Shown here: piece by piece, positions 34,425-42,521 of the stretch
Layout: the number at the start of each line of letters is the position of its first letter
How positions within the stretch are numbered: the stretch's first letter is position 1
Origin: Tepidanaerobacteraceae bacterium
Lineage (GTDB): Bacteria; Bacillota; Thermosediminibacteria; Thermosediminibacterales; Thermosediminibacteraceae
Direction: 5' to 3'
DNA length: 43,188 bases
Assembly: GCA_030446005.1 (NCBI GenBank)
Contig: JASUSP010000010.1
Location: 1 to 43,188 of the forward strand
Notes under the pieces: generated by a model
What the model saw: the letters and a program-made list of their open reading frames with translations, nothing else
Told to the model about the DNA's origin: nothing
The model's database searches: none
Made by a program: the position numbers and the translations under genes

Positions 34425-36626
34425 ATGACAATAAAAAAAGCGATTCTAATTGTTATGTTTTTTTTCATTTTATTGCAGACTCAATGTTTTGCCTCAACCG
34501 GCGACAGCAATAATTTTCCTAAAACCGCCGTCATGATAGTTTTAGACCGGATTGACCTCGAAGACCTTGCAGGAGATCATCCAAACCTGAAAAACCTCAT
34601 TTCCAGGGCTGCCGTAGGCCTCATGAATACAAGACCGGGTGGAAACTACGACCCCGCCAGCTGTTACCTTTCAATCGGGGCCGGCACAAGGGCTCATACC
34701 GGAGGTAAAGGCAAAAATGCACTGATGGCCTTCGAAAAGTATGAATTCACCGAAGCAGCCATCGCGTATAAATTGTACACGGGACGCCCGGTGCCAGACA
34801 GCGCCATTGTTCAGCTTGATATAGCCCGAATTATCGAAGAAAGCAAAAGACAAAACTATGAGGTAAAACCCGGCCTTTTAGGGGAAATTTTAAAAGACAA
34901 CGGCATATCGGTCTCCGTCCTCGGAAATGCCGATACCGACCATGAAAAAAATAGAATGGCAGCCCTTATTGCCATGGACTCAAACGGGATGGTTCATTCC
35001 GGTTATGTGGCCGGGGATATAAACACGCGAGATGAAAGCAGTCCCTTCTTTTTAAAAACCGATTACGATAAACTTTACCGGAAATTTACGGAACTTAAGA
35101 AAAGAGGGGGCTTCATCGTAATACACCTGGGGGACACCGTAAGAGCTAATGATATCGTCAATCTTGTGACACCGGAATTGTACGAAAATTACAGGGTTAA
35201 AGCCCTAAAAGATTGCGACGAATTCATCGGGAAGATAATTGATAATTTGGACACCAAAAGGGACCTGTTGCTGGTAGTAACACCCTTCCCCTCTTTTAAC
35301 GGATACAGGGAGAAAAAACTGCTCACGCCCTTTATAGCTATCGGCCCTAATTTGAACCGGGGTCTTGCCATATCTTCCACAACGCGACGAGCCGGTATAA
35401 TAGCCAACGTGGACATAGCACCGACCGTACTTTCCTTTTTTCAAATTCCGGTGCCTGTTGAAATGTTGGGCCATCCCATCGAAAGCGTATACTTTACCAA
35501 TGCATACGACCATCTTCTGAAATTGAGCGAAAAAGCAACCCTTACATATACCTATAGGCCGTATTTTATAAAATCCTACGTCGTCATGCAAATATTGGTT
35601 TCACTGACTTTCCTGTTTTTTATCTATTATAGAAAAAATTATCTCGTTTTTATAAGACCTTTTTTACTAGCCAGCATGTCGCTGCCGCTGACGTTCCTGC
35701 TACTCGCACTGATTCCCGGAGAAAATATATTTTACATGTTTTTTTGGACCATCATAATCACCATAGCAGCAGTGATAATTGCATCGAAAGCAAAAAGCAC
35801 CGCCGGTGCCGTTTCCCTTATTAGTTTATCAACGGCCTTGGCAATAGTTGCCGACCTGTTATCCGGCGGAAAACTTTTAGGAAGTTCAGTTCTGGGACAT
35901 GACCCGATTGCGGGAGCCCGCTATTACGGGCTGGGGAACGAATATATGGGCGTTCTTGTCGGCTCAATCGTAATAGGTGTTACAACCTTGTTCGACAATC
36001 TTAAAATAAACCGGCGACTTCTGATAGCTATGGGTATTTTAATTTTCAGCATTTCCTTTTGCCTTATTTCTTCACCTTCTTTTGGAAGCAACGTCGGCGG
36101 AGCTATTACCGCCTGCGGCGCATATTTGACAACCTTGATTTTACTTTCCGGTTCAAAACTAAACTTTAGGACTTTTGTGGGTATCCTCGCCATTACCGCT
36201 TTTTTTACTTTGCTTTTGTTCTTGTTTTCAGTTGCCTCAGGTCCGCCCAGTCACATAAGCCAGACGGTAGACCTTATAAGAGAAGGAGGAATGAAACCCG
36301 CTGTTTCGATAGTAATAAGGAAAGTTTCCATGAATTACAGGCTTTTCAAATACACCCCCTGGACCCGAGCCTTGGTCACGACCATAGCGGCTCTCATTTC
36401 CCTTTCCTTCAAGCCGCCCAACACTATGAAAAAGATATTTAAAAAGCAATCCAATTTTTATGCCGGTTTTACGGGAACCAGCATAGGCTCCGTTCTTGCC
36501 CTCATATTCAACGATTCGGGCATCGTAGCTTCGGGAACAATGGCCATTTTTTTCGGCCTCCCCGTCCTGCTATTTATAGCCGACGAGAATATTAACGATA
36601 AAAGCGAAATGTACCTTAAAGGGTGA
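34425..36626 (+). CDS. Membrane protein with degenerate alkaline-phosphatase-like ectodomain
   Basis: A 733-residue protein. A signal sequence (residues 5-23, ending CFAS) precedes an extracytoplasmic domain of about 360 residues with an AlkP/phosphomutase-like layout: TAVMIVLDRIDLEDL, YLSIGAGTRAHTGG, VHLGDTVRAND and an end resembling TPFIAIGPN...NVDIAPTVLSFF. Where active members have an SDHG-type metal motif it reads VVTPFPS (about residue 283), so activity is doubtful. From about residue 388 there are roughly ten membrane segments, with the conserved-looking loop GHDPIAGARYYGLGNEYMG. Homologues are known to me only as uncharacterised. It is followed by a glycosyltransferase after 6 bases, suggesting a cell-envelope role. 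Confidence 0.7.
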   Translation: MTIKKAILIVMFFFILLQTQCFASTGDSNNFPKTAVMIVLDRIDLEDLAGDHPNLKNLISRAAVGLMNTRPGGNYDPASCYLSIGAGTRAHTGGKGKNALMAFEKYEFTEAAIAYKLYTGRPVPDSAIVQLDIARIIEESKRQNYEVKPGLLGEILKDNGISVSVLGNADTDHEKNRMAALIAMDSNGMVHSGYVAGDINTRDESSPFFLKTDYDKLYRKFTELKKRGGFIVIHLGDTVRANDIVNLVTPELYENYRVKALKDCDEFIGKIIDNLDTKRDLLLVVTPFPSFNGYREKKLLTPFIAIGPNLNRGLAISSTTRRAGIIANVDIAPTVLSFFQIPVPVEMLGHPIESVYFTNAYDHLLKLSEKATLTYTYRPYFIKSYVVMQILVSLTFLFFIYYRKNYLVFIRPFLLASMSLPLTFLLLALIPGENIFYMFFWTIIITIAAVIIASKAKSTAGAVSLISLSTALAIVADLLSGGKLLGSSVLGHDPIAGARYYGLGNEYMGVLVGSIVIGVTTLFDNLKINRRLLIAMGILIFSISFCLISSPSFGSNVGGAITACGAYLTTLILLSGSKLNFRTFVGILAITAFFTLLLFLFSVASGPPSHISQTVDLIREGGMKPAVSIVIRKVSMNYRLFKYTPWTRALVTTIAALISLSFKPPNTMKKIFKKQSNFYAGFTGTSIGSVLALIFNDSGIVASGTMAIFFGLPVLLFIADENINDKSEMYLKG

Positions 36627-36632
36627 ATCAGC

Positions 36633-37736
36633 GTGAAAAAAATTAAACTGCTGGAAGTCGTCCGCGACGCCGAAGGAGGTATGAAGCGCCATGTGGAGTA
36701 CCTTATTCGAGACCTTGACAAAGACAAGTTCGACATTATTCTGTTATTATCTGCAGAAAATTTAAGTATATGGAATCTTGAAAAGTCCGTTAAAGTTGTC
36801 AATACAAGGCTCGGCGACCGTCGAGCACTTCTTGCCATTTCCAAATCTTTTTTTGATATCGTAAAGATTCTCAAAAAGGAAAAGATCGATATAATTCACA
36901 GCCACGGTCTTTTAGCTGCAGCAATCGGCACTGCGGCTGCTCTCGTCGCAGGCACCCCAAGAATTGTCACCACACTCCACAATTTCCCGAAAAATAATTT
37001 TCAAAACCGGCTCGCAGGTTACTTTCTTAGATATAACCACAAAATAATAACCGTTTCTCAAAAAATGGCGGAAGAAGTGAGCAAGTATTTCAGTATACCA
37101 GTAGAAAAATTAGCCGTCATCTACAACGGCATAGACCTAAAAACGCTGGAAAAATTCAATATATCCACTTTTAAGCGTGAAAATTCTTATTCTTTCCTGA
37201 ACATAGCCCGACTGATACCGGAAAAAGGCATCGATGTGTTTCTGAAGGCAAGTGCTCTGCTGCTTGAGAGAATTCCACTCGACAAAATTGACCTAAAATT
37301 TTACATTGCGGGTACGGGGCCTATGGAAATAAAACTGAAGAACCTTGCCACCGAACTCGGTCTTTCGGAAAAAGTCATTTTCCTGGGTTTTTGTCCCAAC
37401 ATATACGAGATATTGAGCTGCTCTGATGCATTAGTTCTTTCTTCCATCAGCGAAGGTTTGAGTCTTTCCCTTCTAGAAGCCATGGCCATGGGAAAGCCGG
37501 TAATAGCCACAGACGTAGGAGGAAATCCCGAAATAGTTAAGAGTGGGATAACCGGGATACTTGTACCGCCAGCCGAACCAAACGTCCTTGCAGCAGCTAT
37601 GGAATACATCATAAAAAACCCCGATGCCGCCGAGAAAATGGCCATTAATGCCCGCCATATGGTAATGGAACGGTTTTCCCATGAGCACATGGTAGACGCC
37701 TTGCAGAATCTTTTTAGTTCGTTAATTTTTTGTTGA
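36633..37736 (+). CDS. GT4-family glycosyltransferase
   Basis: A 367-residue GT-B fold glycosyltransferase. The N-terminal acceptor domain has EGGMKRHVEYL and IDIIHSHGLLAA. The C-terminal donor domain starts near NIARLIPEKGIDVFL and carries the E-x7-E signature region SEGLSLSLLEAMAMGKPVIATDVGG. The sugar and acceptor are unknown. GTG at 36633 has AAAGGGTGA 6 bases upstream, overlapping the end of the preceding membrane protein gene, so the two are co-translated. A role in surface polysaccharide or glycolipid synthesis is inferred from context. The nikR promoter overlaps its 3' end. Confidence 0.88.
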   Translation: MKKIKLLEVVRDAEGGMKRHVEYLIRDLDKDKFDIILLLSAENLSIWNLEKSVKVVNTRLGDRRALLAISKSFFDIVKILKKEKIDIIHSHGLLAAAIGTAAALVAGTPRIVTTLHNFPKNNFQNRLAGYFLRYNHKIITVSQKMAEEVSKYFSIPVEKLAVIYNGIDLKTLEKFNISTFKRENSYSFLNIARLIPEKGIDVFLKASALLLERIPLDKIDLKFYIAGTGPMEIKLKNLATELGLSEKVIFLGFCPNIYEILSCSDALVLSSISEGLSLSLLEAMAMGKPVIATDVGGNPEIVKSGITGILVPPAEPNVLAAAMEYIIKNPDAAEKMAINARHMVMERFSHEHMVDALQNLFSSLIFC

Positions 37737-37761
37737 TCTTTTCTCCGGTTTATGTTATTAT
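37733..37761 (+). promoter_or_regulatory. Sigma-A promoter of nikR
   Basis: TTGATC (37733-37738), a 17-base spacer and TATTAT (37756-37761), starting inside the stop region of the glycosyltransferase gene. A half-dyad, GTAGCAC (37766-37772) then 14 bases then GTGACTA (37787-37793), lies just downstream and may be an autoregulatory site. Confidence 0.65.
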
Positions 37762-37808
37762 TTTAGTAGCACAAAAGTTAGAAAAAGTGACTATTATTGG
37801 GGGATATT

Positions 37809-38216
37809 ATGTCAGATACCACCAGGTTTGGAATATCTATGAGCCAGGATTTGTTGGAAAAATTCGACAGGTTGATACAAAAAAAAGGTTATACCAGCCG
37901 TTCGGAAGCTCTGAGGGATTTAGTGAGAAACGCTCTTATCGAAGATATGTGGGAAAATGAGAGTGGAACCCTTGCCGGCACCATAACTATTATCTACGAG
38001 CATGACGCCCACGGGATTACTGATACTCTCACCCACATACAGCACGGTTTCCACCATTTAATTATATCCACAGTCCATGTGCATTTCGACGAAAAAAACT
38101 GCCTTGAAGTACTTATAGTAAGGGGCAAGGCGCAAGACATAAAAAAGCTCTACGAAAAGGTCTCTTCCCTGAAAGGCGTAAAACACTCGAGGTTGTCCGT
38201 TACCGCTATAATTTGA
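37809..38216 (+). CDS. nikR: Nickel-responsive transcriptional regulator NikR
   Basis: A 135-residue ribbon-helix-helix repressor with a C-terminal ACT-like nickel-binding domain. The DNA-binding part is TTRFGISMSQDLLEKFDRLI with SRSEALRDLVR. The high-affinity nickel site is complete: His79, His90, His92 and Cys98, with the same spacing as His76, His87, His89 and Cys95 of Escherichia coli NikR. ATG at 37809 has GGGGGAT about 5 bases upstream; the TTG at 37797 is rejected. The gene is followed after 65 bases by an ECF transporter S component preceded by a GTGTTAC repeat, so nickel control of transport is likely. Confidence 0.95.
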   Translation: MSDTTRFGISMSQDLLEKFDRLIQKKGYTSRSEALRDLVRNALIEDMWENESGTLAGTITIIYEHDAHGITDTLTHIQHGFHHLIISTVHVHFDEKNCLEVLIVRGKAQDIKKLYEKVSSLKGVKHSRLSVTAII

Positions 38217-38232
38217 TTTTTTTTGGAATAGC

Positions 38233-38260
38233 GTGTTACTTTTTTTAAATTTTGTGTTAC
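38233..38260 (+). promoter_or_regulatory. Candidate NikR operator (GTGTTAC direct repeat)
   Basis: GTGTTAC occurs at 38233-38239 and again at 38254-38260, separated by exactly 14 bases, so the repeats lie on the same face of the DNA (21 bases apart). GTGTTAC is, as I recall, the half-site proposed for NikR in delta-proteobacteria, there in inverted form with a 13-14 base spacer. It lies directly before the ECF S component and behind nikR. Confidence 0.55.
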
Positions 38261-38281
38261 CAACTAAAGGGGGTCGATTTT

Positions 38282-38827
38282 ATGAAAAATAATGTCAAAA
38301 ATCTGGTCGCCGCCGGCCTTTTGGTTGCCGCGGGAATCCTGCTGCCAATCGCCTTTCACACATTCAAGCTAGGAGGGCCCGTCTTTTTACCCATGCATAT
38401 ACCGGTGCTTCTAGGCGGTTTTACGCTTCCAAAAAATCTGGCAGCTTTGGTGGGCCTTTTGACTCCATTTTTGAGTTTCATTATAACATCGATGCCAGCT
38501 TTCCCCTTTGTCTTCGCCATGATGGCTGAACTTGCTACATACGGAATTGTAAGTTCATTCCTTTATCGCGACCTGAAATGGAGGATTTACCCGGCACTTT
38601 TCGGAGCGATGGTTTCCGGAAGAATTAGCTCTATAATCACAACCTGGTTGATAACAGGAGTGATATTAGGAAAGCCCTTCAGCCTGGCAAAAGTGATGAG
38701 TGCACTGTTCATAACCGGCCTGCCCGGAATTTTAATTCAACTCATCCTCATTCCAGGACTGATTAAGTTAGTAGAAGGACAAAGAGGATTACAAAAGCAA
38801 AGTATAGGAAGCGCGGAAAGGAGGTAA
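38282..38827 (+). CDS. ECF transporter S component, candidate nickel or nickel-chelate binder
   Basis: A 181-residue integral membrane protein with about five or six hydrophobic segments. It resembles the substrate-binding (S) subunits of energy-coupling factor transporters: LLVAAGILLPIAFHTF, LGGPVFLPMHIPVLLGGFTLP, LTPFLSFIITSMPAFPFVF and ELATYGIVSSFLY. His26 and His39 lie near the first loop. The EcfA and EcfT subunits are not in the window, so it would use a shared module. ATG at 38282 has AAAGGGGG 9 bases upstream. Position behind nikR and the GTGTTAC repeat suggest nickel-linked uptake; vitamin-type S components look similar, so the ligand is inference. Confidence 0.75.
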   Translation: MKNNVKNLVAAGLLVAAGILLPIAFHTFKLGGPVFLPMHIPVLLGGFTLPKNLAALVGLLTPFLSFIITSMPAFPFVFAMMAELATYGIVSSFLYRDLKWRIYPALFGAMVSGRISSIITTWLITGVILGKPFSLAKVMSALFITGLPGILIQLILIPGLIKLVEGQRGLQKQSIGSAERR

Positions 38828-38833
38828 GGCCTA

Positions 38834-39430
38834 GTGGAATCTCTTCGTCAATTTTTCAATAACATGGCCTCTGTATGGGATGAGAAAGTATTTCATCCTT
38901 CTGAAAAGATAAAATTTATATTAGACCTTATGGAAATCTACAGTGGATTTAAGATCCTTGATGTAGGCTGCGGCACCGGGGTGCTCATCCCGTACTTAAT
39001 TGAAAAAATTGGGTCTTCTGGCGAAATTATTGGGATAGATATTGCTGAAAAAATGTTGGAGATAGCTCGGGCAAAATTTCCTGAAGATTCTTTCCCAAAT
39101 GTAAAATTTGTACACGCAGATGTTATGGATTTTGAATATCAAGGTAAATTTGACACTATCATTTTCTATTCGGTATTTCCTCATATAAAACACAAGCAAA
39201 AGTGCATAAAAAAAGCCGTCTCCTTATTAACTGTAGGAGGCAAACTGGCCATATGCCATTCGGAGAGCCGGGAAAAGATAAATTCAATCCACCGAATGAC
39301 AGGTTTTCCCGTGTCCCATGATCTGCTGCCGTCCGCTCAGGAAGTAGCCGATTTCATGAAGAAAGCCGGCCTTGAAATATTACATTCGATTGACAATGAC
39401 GACTTATATTTAGTAATCGGTTCGGTTTAG
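38834..39430 (+). CDS. Class I SAM-dependent methyltransferase in the NikR locus
   Basis: A 198-residue methyltransferase. The SAM-binding motif I is ILDVGCGTGVLIPYL at 41-55, followed by GEIIGIDIAEKML and the acidic loop VKFVHADVMDFEY. The acceptor is not identifiable; the family is broad and includes small-molecule methylases. GTG at 38834 follows the S component by 6 bases and has GGAGG at the end of that gene, so they are co-expressed. Its place in a nikR locus suggests a role in processing or making the transported compound, but this is inference. A hairpin lies 25 bases downstream. Confidence 0.82.
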   Translation: MESLRQFFNNMASVWDEKVFHPSEKIKFILDLMEIYSGFKILDVGCGTGVLIPYLIEKIGSSGEIIGIDIAEKMLEIARAKFPEDSFPNVKFVHADVMDFEYQGKFDTIIFYSVFPHIKHKQKCIKKAVSLLTVGGKLAICHSESREKINSIHRMTGFPVSHDLLPSAQEVADFMKKAGLEILHSIDNDDLYLVIGSV

Positions 39431-39455
39431 AATTAGGTTAAAATAAAAAGTTTTG

Positions 39456-39475
39456 AGCCCTCTGGCGCCAGGGCT
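39456..39475. other. GC-rich hairpin between convergent genes
   Basis: AGCCCT (39456-39461) pairs with AGGGCT (39470-39475) around an 8-base GC-rich loop. It lacks a T-run on the plus strand; on the minus strand an imperfect T-rich stretch follows. It may be a weak terminator for either neighbour. Confidence 0.4.
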
Positions 39476-39491
39476 ATGGAGAGAAAAAACG

Positions 39492-39517
39492 AAAAACCGG
39501 CTTTATTGCCGGCTTTT
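39492..39517 (-). terminator. Intrinsic terminator of ctpA
   Basis: On the minus strand AAAAGCCGGC (39517-39508) pairs with GCCGG and the following T-run (39501-39492), directly after the protease stop codon. Confidence 0.85.
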
Positions 39518-40686
39518 CATGCAGCATTATCCATCTTCCTGTTCATCATATCCCTTAAGATTTCCAGAGCTCTTTCAAGCTGTAAATCAGGCTTTCCTCC
39601 GCCATCCTCCATTGTTTGCTTTACCTCGATGTCGGGGGATATGCCGCTTTTATTTATATCGACTCCCTCCGGAGTAACATATCTTCCAACTGTTATCTTA
39701 ATGCCGCCAAAGGGTCCAAAGTCAATAATTTGCTGGACGGTGGCCTTGCCGAAAGTCTTTTCACCCATTATTATCCCCGATTTTCTGTCCTTTATGGCCC
39801 CGGCTACTATTTCAGAAGCGCTGGCCGAACCGCCATTGACAAGTACCACAAGCTTAAATGGCAAAGGTTCCGATTTGGAATTATATACTATAGTTTTGCC
39901 ATTTTTAAAAACCACCTTTACAATCGGCCCTTTGGGAATAAAATATTCTGCCACTTTCACAGCCTGCTGAAGAATTCCACCTGGATTATTTCTTAAATCA
40001 AGAATGATTCCTTGCACATTGTTTTTTTCAAAAAAATCCAGGGCCTTTTTTACGTTGACCGCCGTATTCTCGTTAAACTCGCTAATTCTTATGTATCCTA
40101 TGCCCTTTTCCAAAATACTGAAAACTACCGGGTTTATCGTAATTATTTCCCGGGTCATAACAAATTTCAACATTTTATCCTCTCTTTGAATGCCCACGCT
40201 TACTTTACTTCCTACTTCGCCTCTTAAGCGAGAAGCTATTTCTGAAATGCTTAAGTTTCTCACGTCCTTTCCATCAATCTCCACTATCCTATCCCCGGGC
40301 ATCATACCAGCTTTAGCAGCGGGAGAATCATCAATTACCGAAACTATAGTAGCAAAATTATCTCTCGATGTTATGACTATCCCTATGCCGCCGAAGCTCC
40401 CCCTGGCTTCCGTCTGAAACTCTTTTAATTCTTCCGGGGTCAAATATTCGGAATACGGGTCACCCAGCGATTCCACCATCCCTCGAATGGCCCCCTGGAT
40501 TAATTTCACATTGTCCACGTCGCCGGCGAAATTTTTGTTGATGAAGTCAATAATACTCATTATAAGTTCTGCCTCGGCAGAGCTTTCCTGAAGAGCGGCT
40601 TTAGCTGGCAACACAGGCAAAAAAGTAAGTAAAGTAAGTAAAATAATCAAAACGAGTAAAAATGCTCTGCATCTTTTTTTATTCAT
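39517..40686 (-). CDS. ctpA: C-terminal processing protease (S41 family, CtpA-like)
   Basis: A 389-residue secreted or membrane-anchored serine protease. A hydrophobic signal segment (about residues 7-31) ends at LPAKA. A PDZ domain follows (GIGIVITSR, SPAAKAGMMPGDRIVEIDGKDV), then the protease domain with LDLRNNPGG. The catalytic Ser lies in NGGSASASEIVAGAI and the Lys in MGEKTFGKATVQ. Such proteases degrade or trim envelope proteins from the C-terminus. ATG at 40686 has GGGGAAGG upstream; the one at 40701 would engulf that site. It follows the AarF-family gene by 27 bases. Confidence 0.93.
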   Translation of the reverse strand: MNKKRCRAFLLVLIILLTLLTFLPVLPAKAALQESSAEAELIMSIIDFINKNFAGDVDNVKLIQGAIRGMVESLGDPYSEYLTPEELKEFQTEARGSFGGIGIVITSRDNFATIVSVIDDSPAAKAGMMPGDRIVEIDGKDVRNLSISEIASRLRGEVGSKVSVGIQREDKMLKFVMTREIITINPVVFSILEKGIGYIRISEFNENTAVNVKKALDFFEKNNVQGIILDLRNNPGGILQQAVKVAEYFIPKGPIVKVVFKNGKTIVYNSKSEPLPFKLVVLVNGGSASASEIVAGAIKDRKSGIIMGEKTFGKATVQQIIDFGPFGGIKITVGRYVTPEGVDINKSGISPDIEVKQTMEDGGGKPDLQLERALEILRDMMNRKMDNAA

Positions 40687-40713
40687 ACTTCCTTCCCCCA
40701 TCGTACAATTTTC

Positions 40714-42378
40714 TCACATTATACCTGTTTTCAATATAGAAATCAACAATCCCAGCCCCAACAAACCGGCAAGGACAAACCCCAATATTCCCATCAGAGG
40801 CATTTCTCCGACGGTAGGGCCTATCCCAGCTCGGACAACCAGCGATGAACCCACTATCAGCGACGCCACTATCAGGCTGAATACAAGCCTGTTGGCCATT
40901 CGATTGAGCTCGAATGCAAATTTTTCAAGGCCGTTGTACTCAAAATCAATTTTTATACTTTCTCTCTTCACTTTATTGTAAATTTCATCAATCAGGTCAG
41001 GCAAAATGGCAGATGATCGCATAATATTTGTTATATTTTTCCTGATATCCTTTGTAAAATACTTTGGATTATATCTTTCCCTAAAAAGTTGCTTTACAAA
41101 GGGCTTCGCCGCTTTTATAAAATCGAACTCTGGATAAAGCTGTCTTCCGATACCATCAATGGTCAATATGGCTTTGCAAAGCAGCGCAAATTTAGAAGGT
41201 ATTTTTATACCATGCCTTCCGGCAGTAAGGAAAATTTCGTTGATGAGCTCCGGCATATTTATTTCCTTCAAGGTTTTACCGTAATACCGGTCAAGAATAT
41301 CTTGCACGTCGAGCATTAATTCCTCCAAATTACCCCGTTTTTCGGAAGCCCCGATCTCCAGGAGGAGATTCACGATTCTCTCCTCATCTTTACTTATGAC
41401 TCCCAGCATTATTTCAGCCATCTTTCTCATGGTACTGCGGTCTATCCTACCCACCATTCCGAAGTCGATAAACGCTATACTGCCGTCCGGCCGCACCAAT
41501 ATATTGCCGGGGTGAGGATCCGCATGGAAAAATCCGTGCACGAAAATCTGCTTTAATATTGCCCTTGCACCGTTTTCCGCTATCTTCTTTTTGGAAATCC
41601 CCGTTTTTGAAATCTTATCTATTTGATCAACTCTAACGCCGTTTACGTATTCAATGGTCAGGACCTTTCGGGTCGTGTATTCCCAAAATACTTTCGGCAC
41701 GTAAACGCTTATGTCACCTTCGAAATTTCGTCTGAACTTTTCTACGTTCCATGCTTCTTTTGTAAAGTCAAGTTCTTTCTGCATGGCCCTGGCAAATTCC
41801 GACACCAGGCCTACCGGATCGTATAAGCGGCTTTCGGGTATATGTTTTTCGGCAAGCTTTGCCAGGTTATGCAGGATATCTAGGTCCGCCCTGATTATCC
41901 TTTCTATACCCGGCCTCTGTACTTTTACCACCACCTCCTGCCCGCCCTTTAACATAGCCCTGTGGACCTGAGCTATCGAGGCTGCGGCGAAGGGATGGGG
42001 GTCAAAAAAAGAATACACCTCTTCTATGGCCTTTCCTAATTCCTTTTCAACCTGCCTCTTTATGCTTTCGAAACCGACTCCGGGGATTCTGTCGTGCAAC
42101 TTTTTTAGTTCTTCTATGTAATCCTGAGGAATTAAATCGGGTCTGCTCGCCAGGATTTGACCGAATTTGATGAAAGTCGGCCCCAGTTCTTCCAGCATCA
42201 ACCTCACTCTTTCCGGAGCCGTCAATCTCCCGAGCTCCCGGTACTTTTCTCTTTTAATCAGGCGAACGAATCCCACCTTTTCCACCAGAAATCCGAAACC
42301 ATACTTGACTATTACGTTTATTATTTCTCTGTACCTTTTCGCGTGAAGATAAGTGGTATTGAGCTGACTGAGCCGCAA
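40714..42378 (-). CDS. AarF/UbiB/ABC1 family atypical kinase
   Basis: A 554-residue protein of the UbiB/ABC1 kinase-like family. The KxGQ motif is in LGPTFIKFGQILASRPDLIP, the Ala-rich loop is AAASIAQVHRA, and the catalytic and metal regions are HADPHPGNI and IDFGMVG. Two membrane segments lie at the C-terminus (LVFSLIVASLIVGSSLVV and GILGFVLAGLLGLGLLI). Members support isoprenoid quinone synthesis and membrane lipid homeostasis, possibly as ATPases. TTG at 42378 is chosen because GAGGAGG ends 8 bases upstream. The nearby polyprenyl synthase is compatible with an isoprenoid link, though they are separate units. Confidence 0.92.
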   Translation of the reverse strand: MRLSQLNTTYLHAKRYREIINVIVKYGFGFLVEKVGFVRLIKREKYRELGRLTAPERVRLMLEELGPTFIKFGQILASRPDLIPQDYIEELKKLHDRIPGVGFESIKRQVEKELGKAIEEVYSFFDPHPFAAASIAQVHRAMLKGGQEVVVKVQRPGIERIIRADLDILHNLAKLAEKHIPESRLYDPVGLVSEFARAMQKELDFTKEAWNVEKFRRNFEGDISVYVPKVFWEYTTRKVLTIEYVNGVRVDQIDKISKTGISKKKIAENGARAILKQIFVHGFFHADPHPGNILVRPDGSIAFIDFGMVGRIDRSTMRKMAEIMLGVISKDEERIVNLLLEIGASEKRGNLEELMLDVQDILDRYYGKTLKEINMPELINEIFLTAGRHGIKIPSKFALLCKAILTIDGIGRQLYPEFDFIKAAKPFVKQLFRERYNPKYFTKDIRKNITNIMRSSAILPDLIDEIYNKVKRESIKIDFEYNGLEKFAFELNRMANRLVFSLIVASLIVGSSLVVRAGIGPTVGEMPLMGILGFVLAGLLGLGLLISILKTGIM

Positions 42379-42411
42379 GCACAAAACCTCCTCGATTGTT
42401 CTTCAGCTACT

Positions 42412-42440
42412 ATGTTATCACCGCTTACTGGAAAATGCAA
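42412..42440 (-). promoter_or_regulatory. Sigma-A promoter for aarF-ctpA
   Basis: On the minus strand TTGCAT (42440-42435), a 17-base spacer ending in TGA, and TAACAT (42417-42412): a moderate -35/-10 pair with a TG extension, about 35 bases before the AarF-family start. Confidence 0.5.
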
Positions 42441-42469
42441 TTTATCCTGTTAATTCTTTTTCAAATAAC

Positions 42470-42502
42470 AAAAAAAATCACCCGCTTAAAAAATGCGGGT
42501 GA
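42470..42502 (-). terminator. Intrinsic terminator of the TDT transporter gene
   Basis: On the minus strand TCACCCGC (42502-42495) pairs with GCGGGTGA (42485-42478), followed by eight T residues. It lies about 20 bases after the transporter stop codon. Confidence 0.92.
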
Positions 42503-42521
42503 GAGGATTTTATCATACTTA

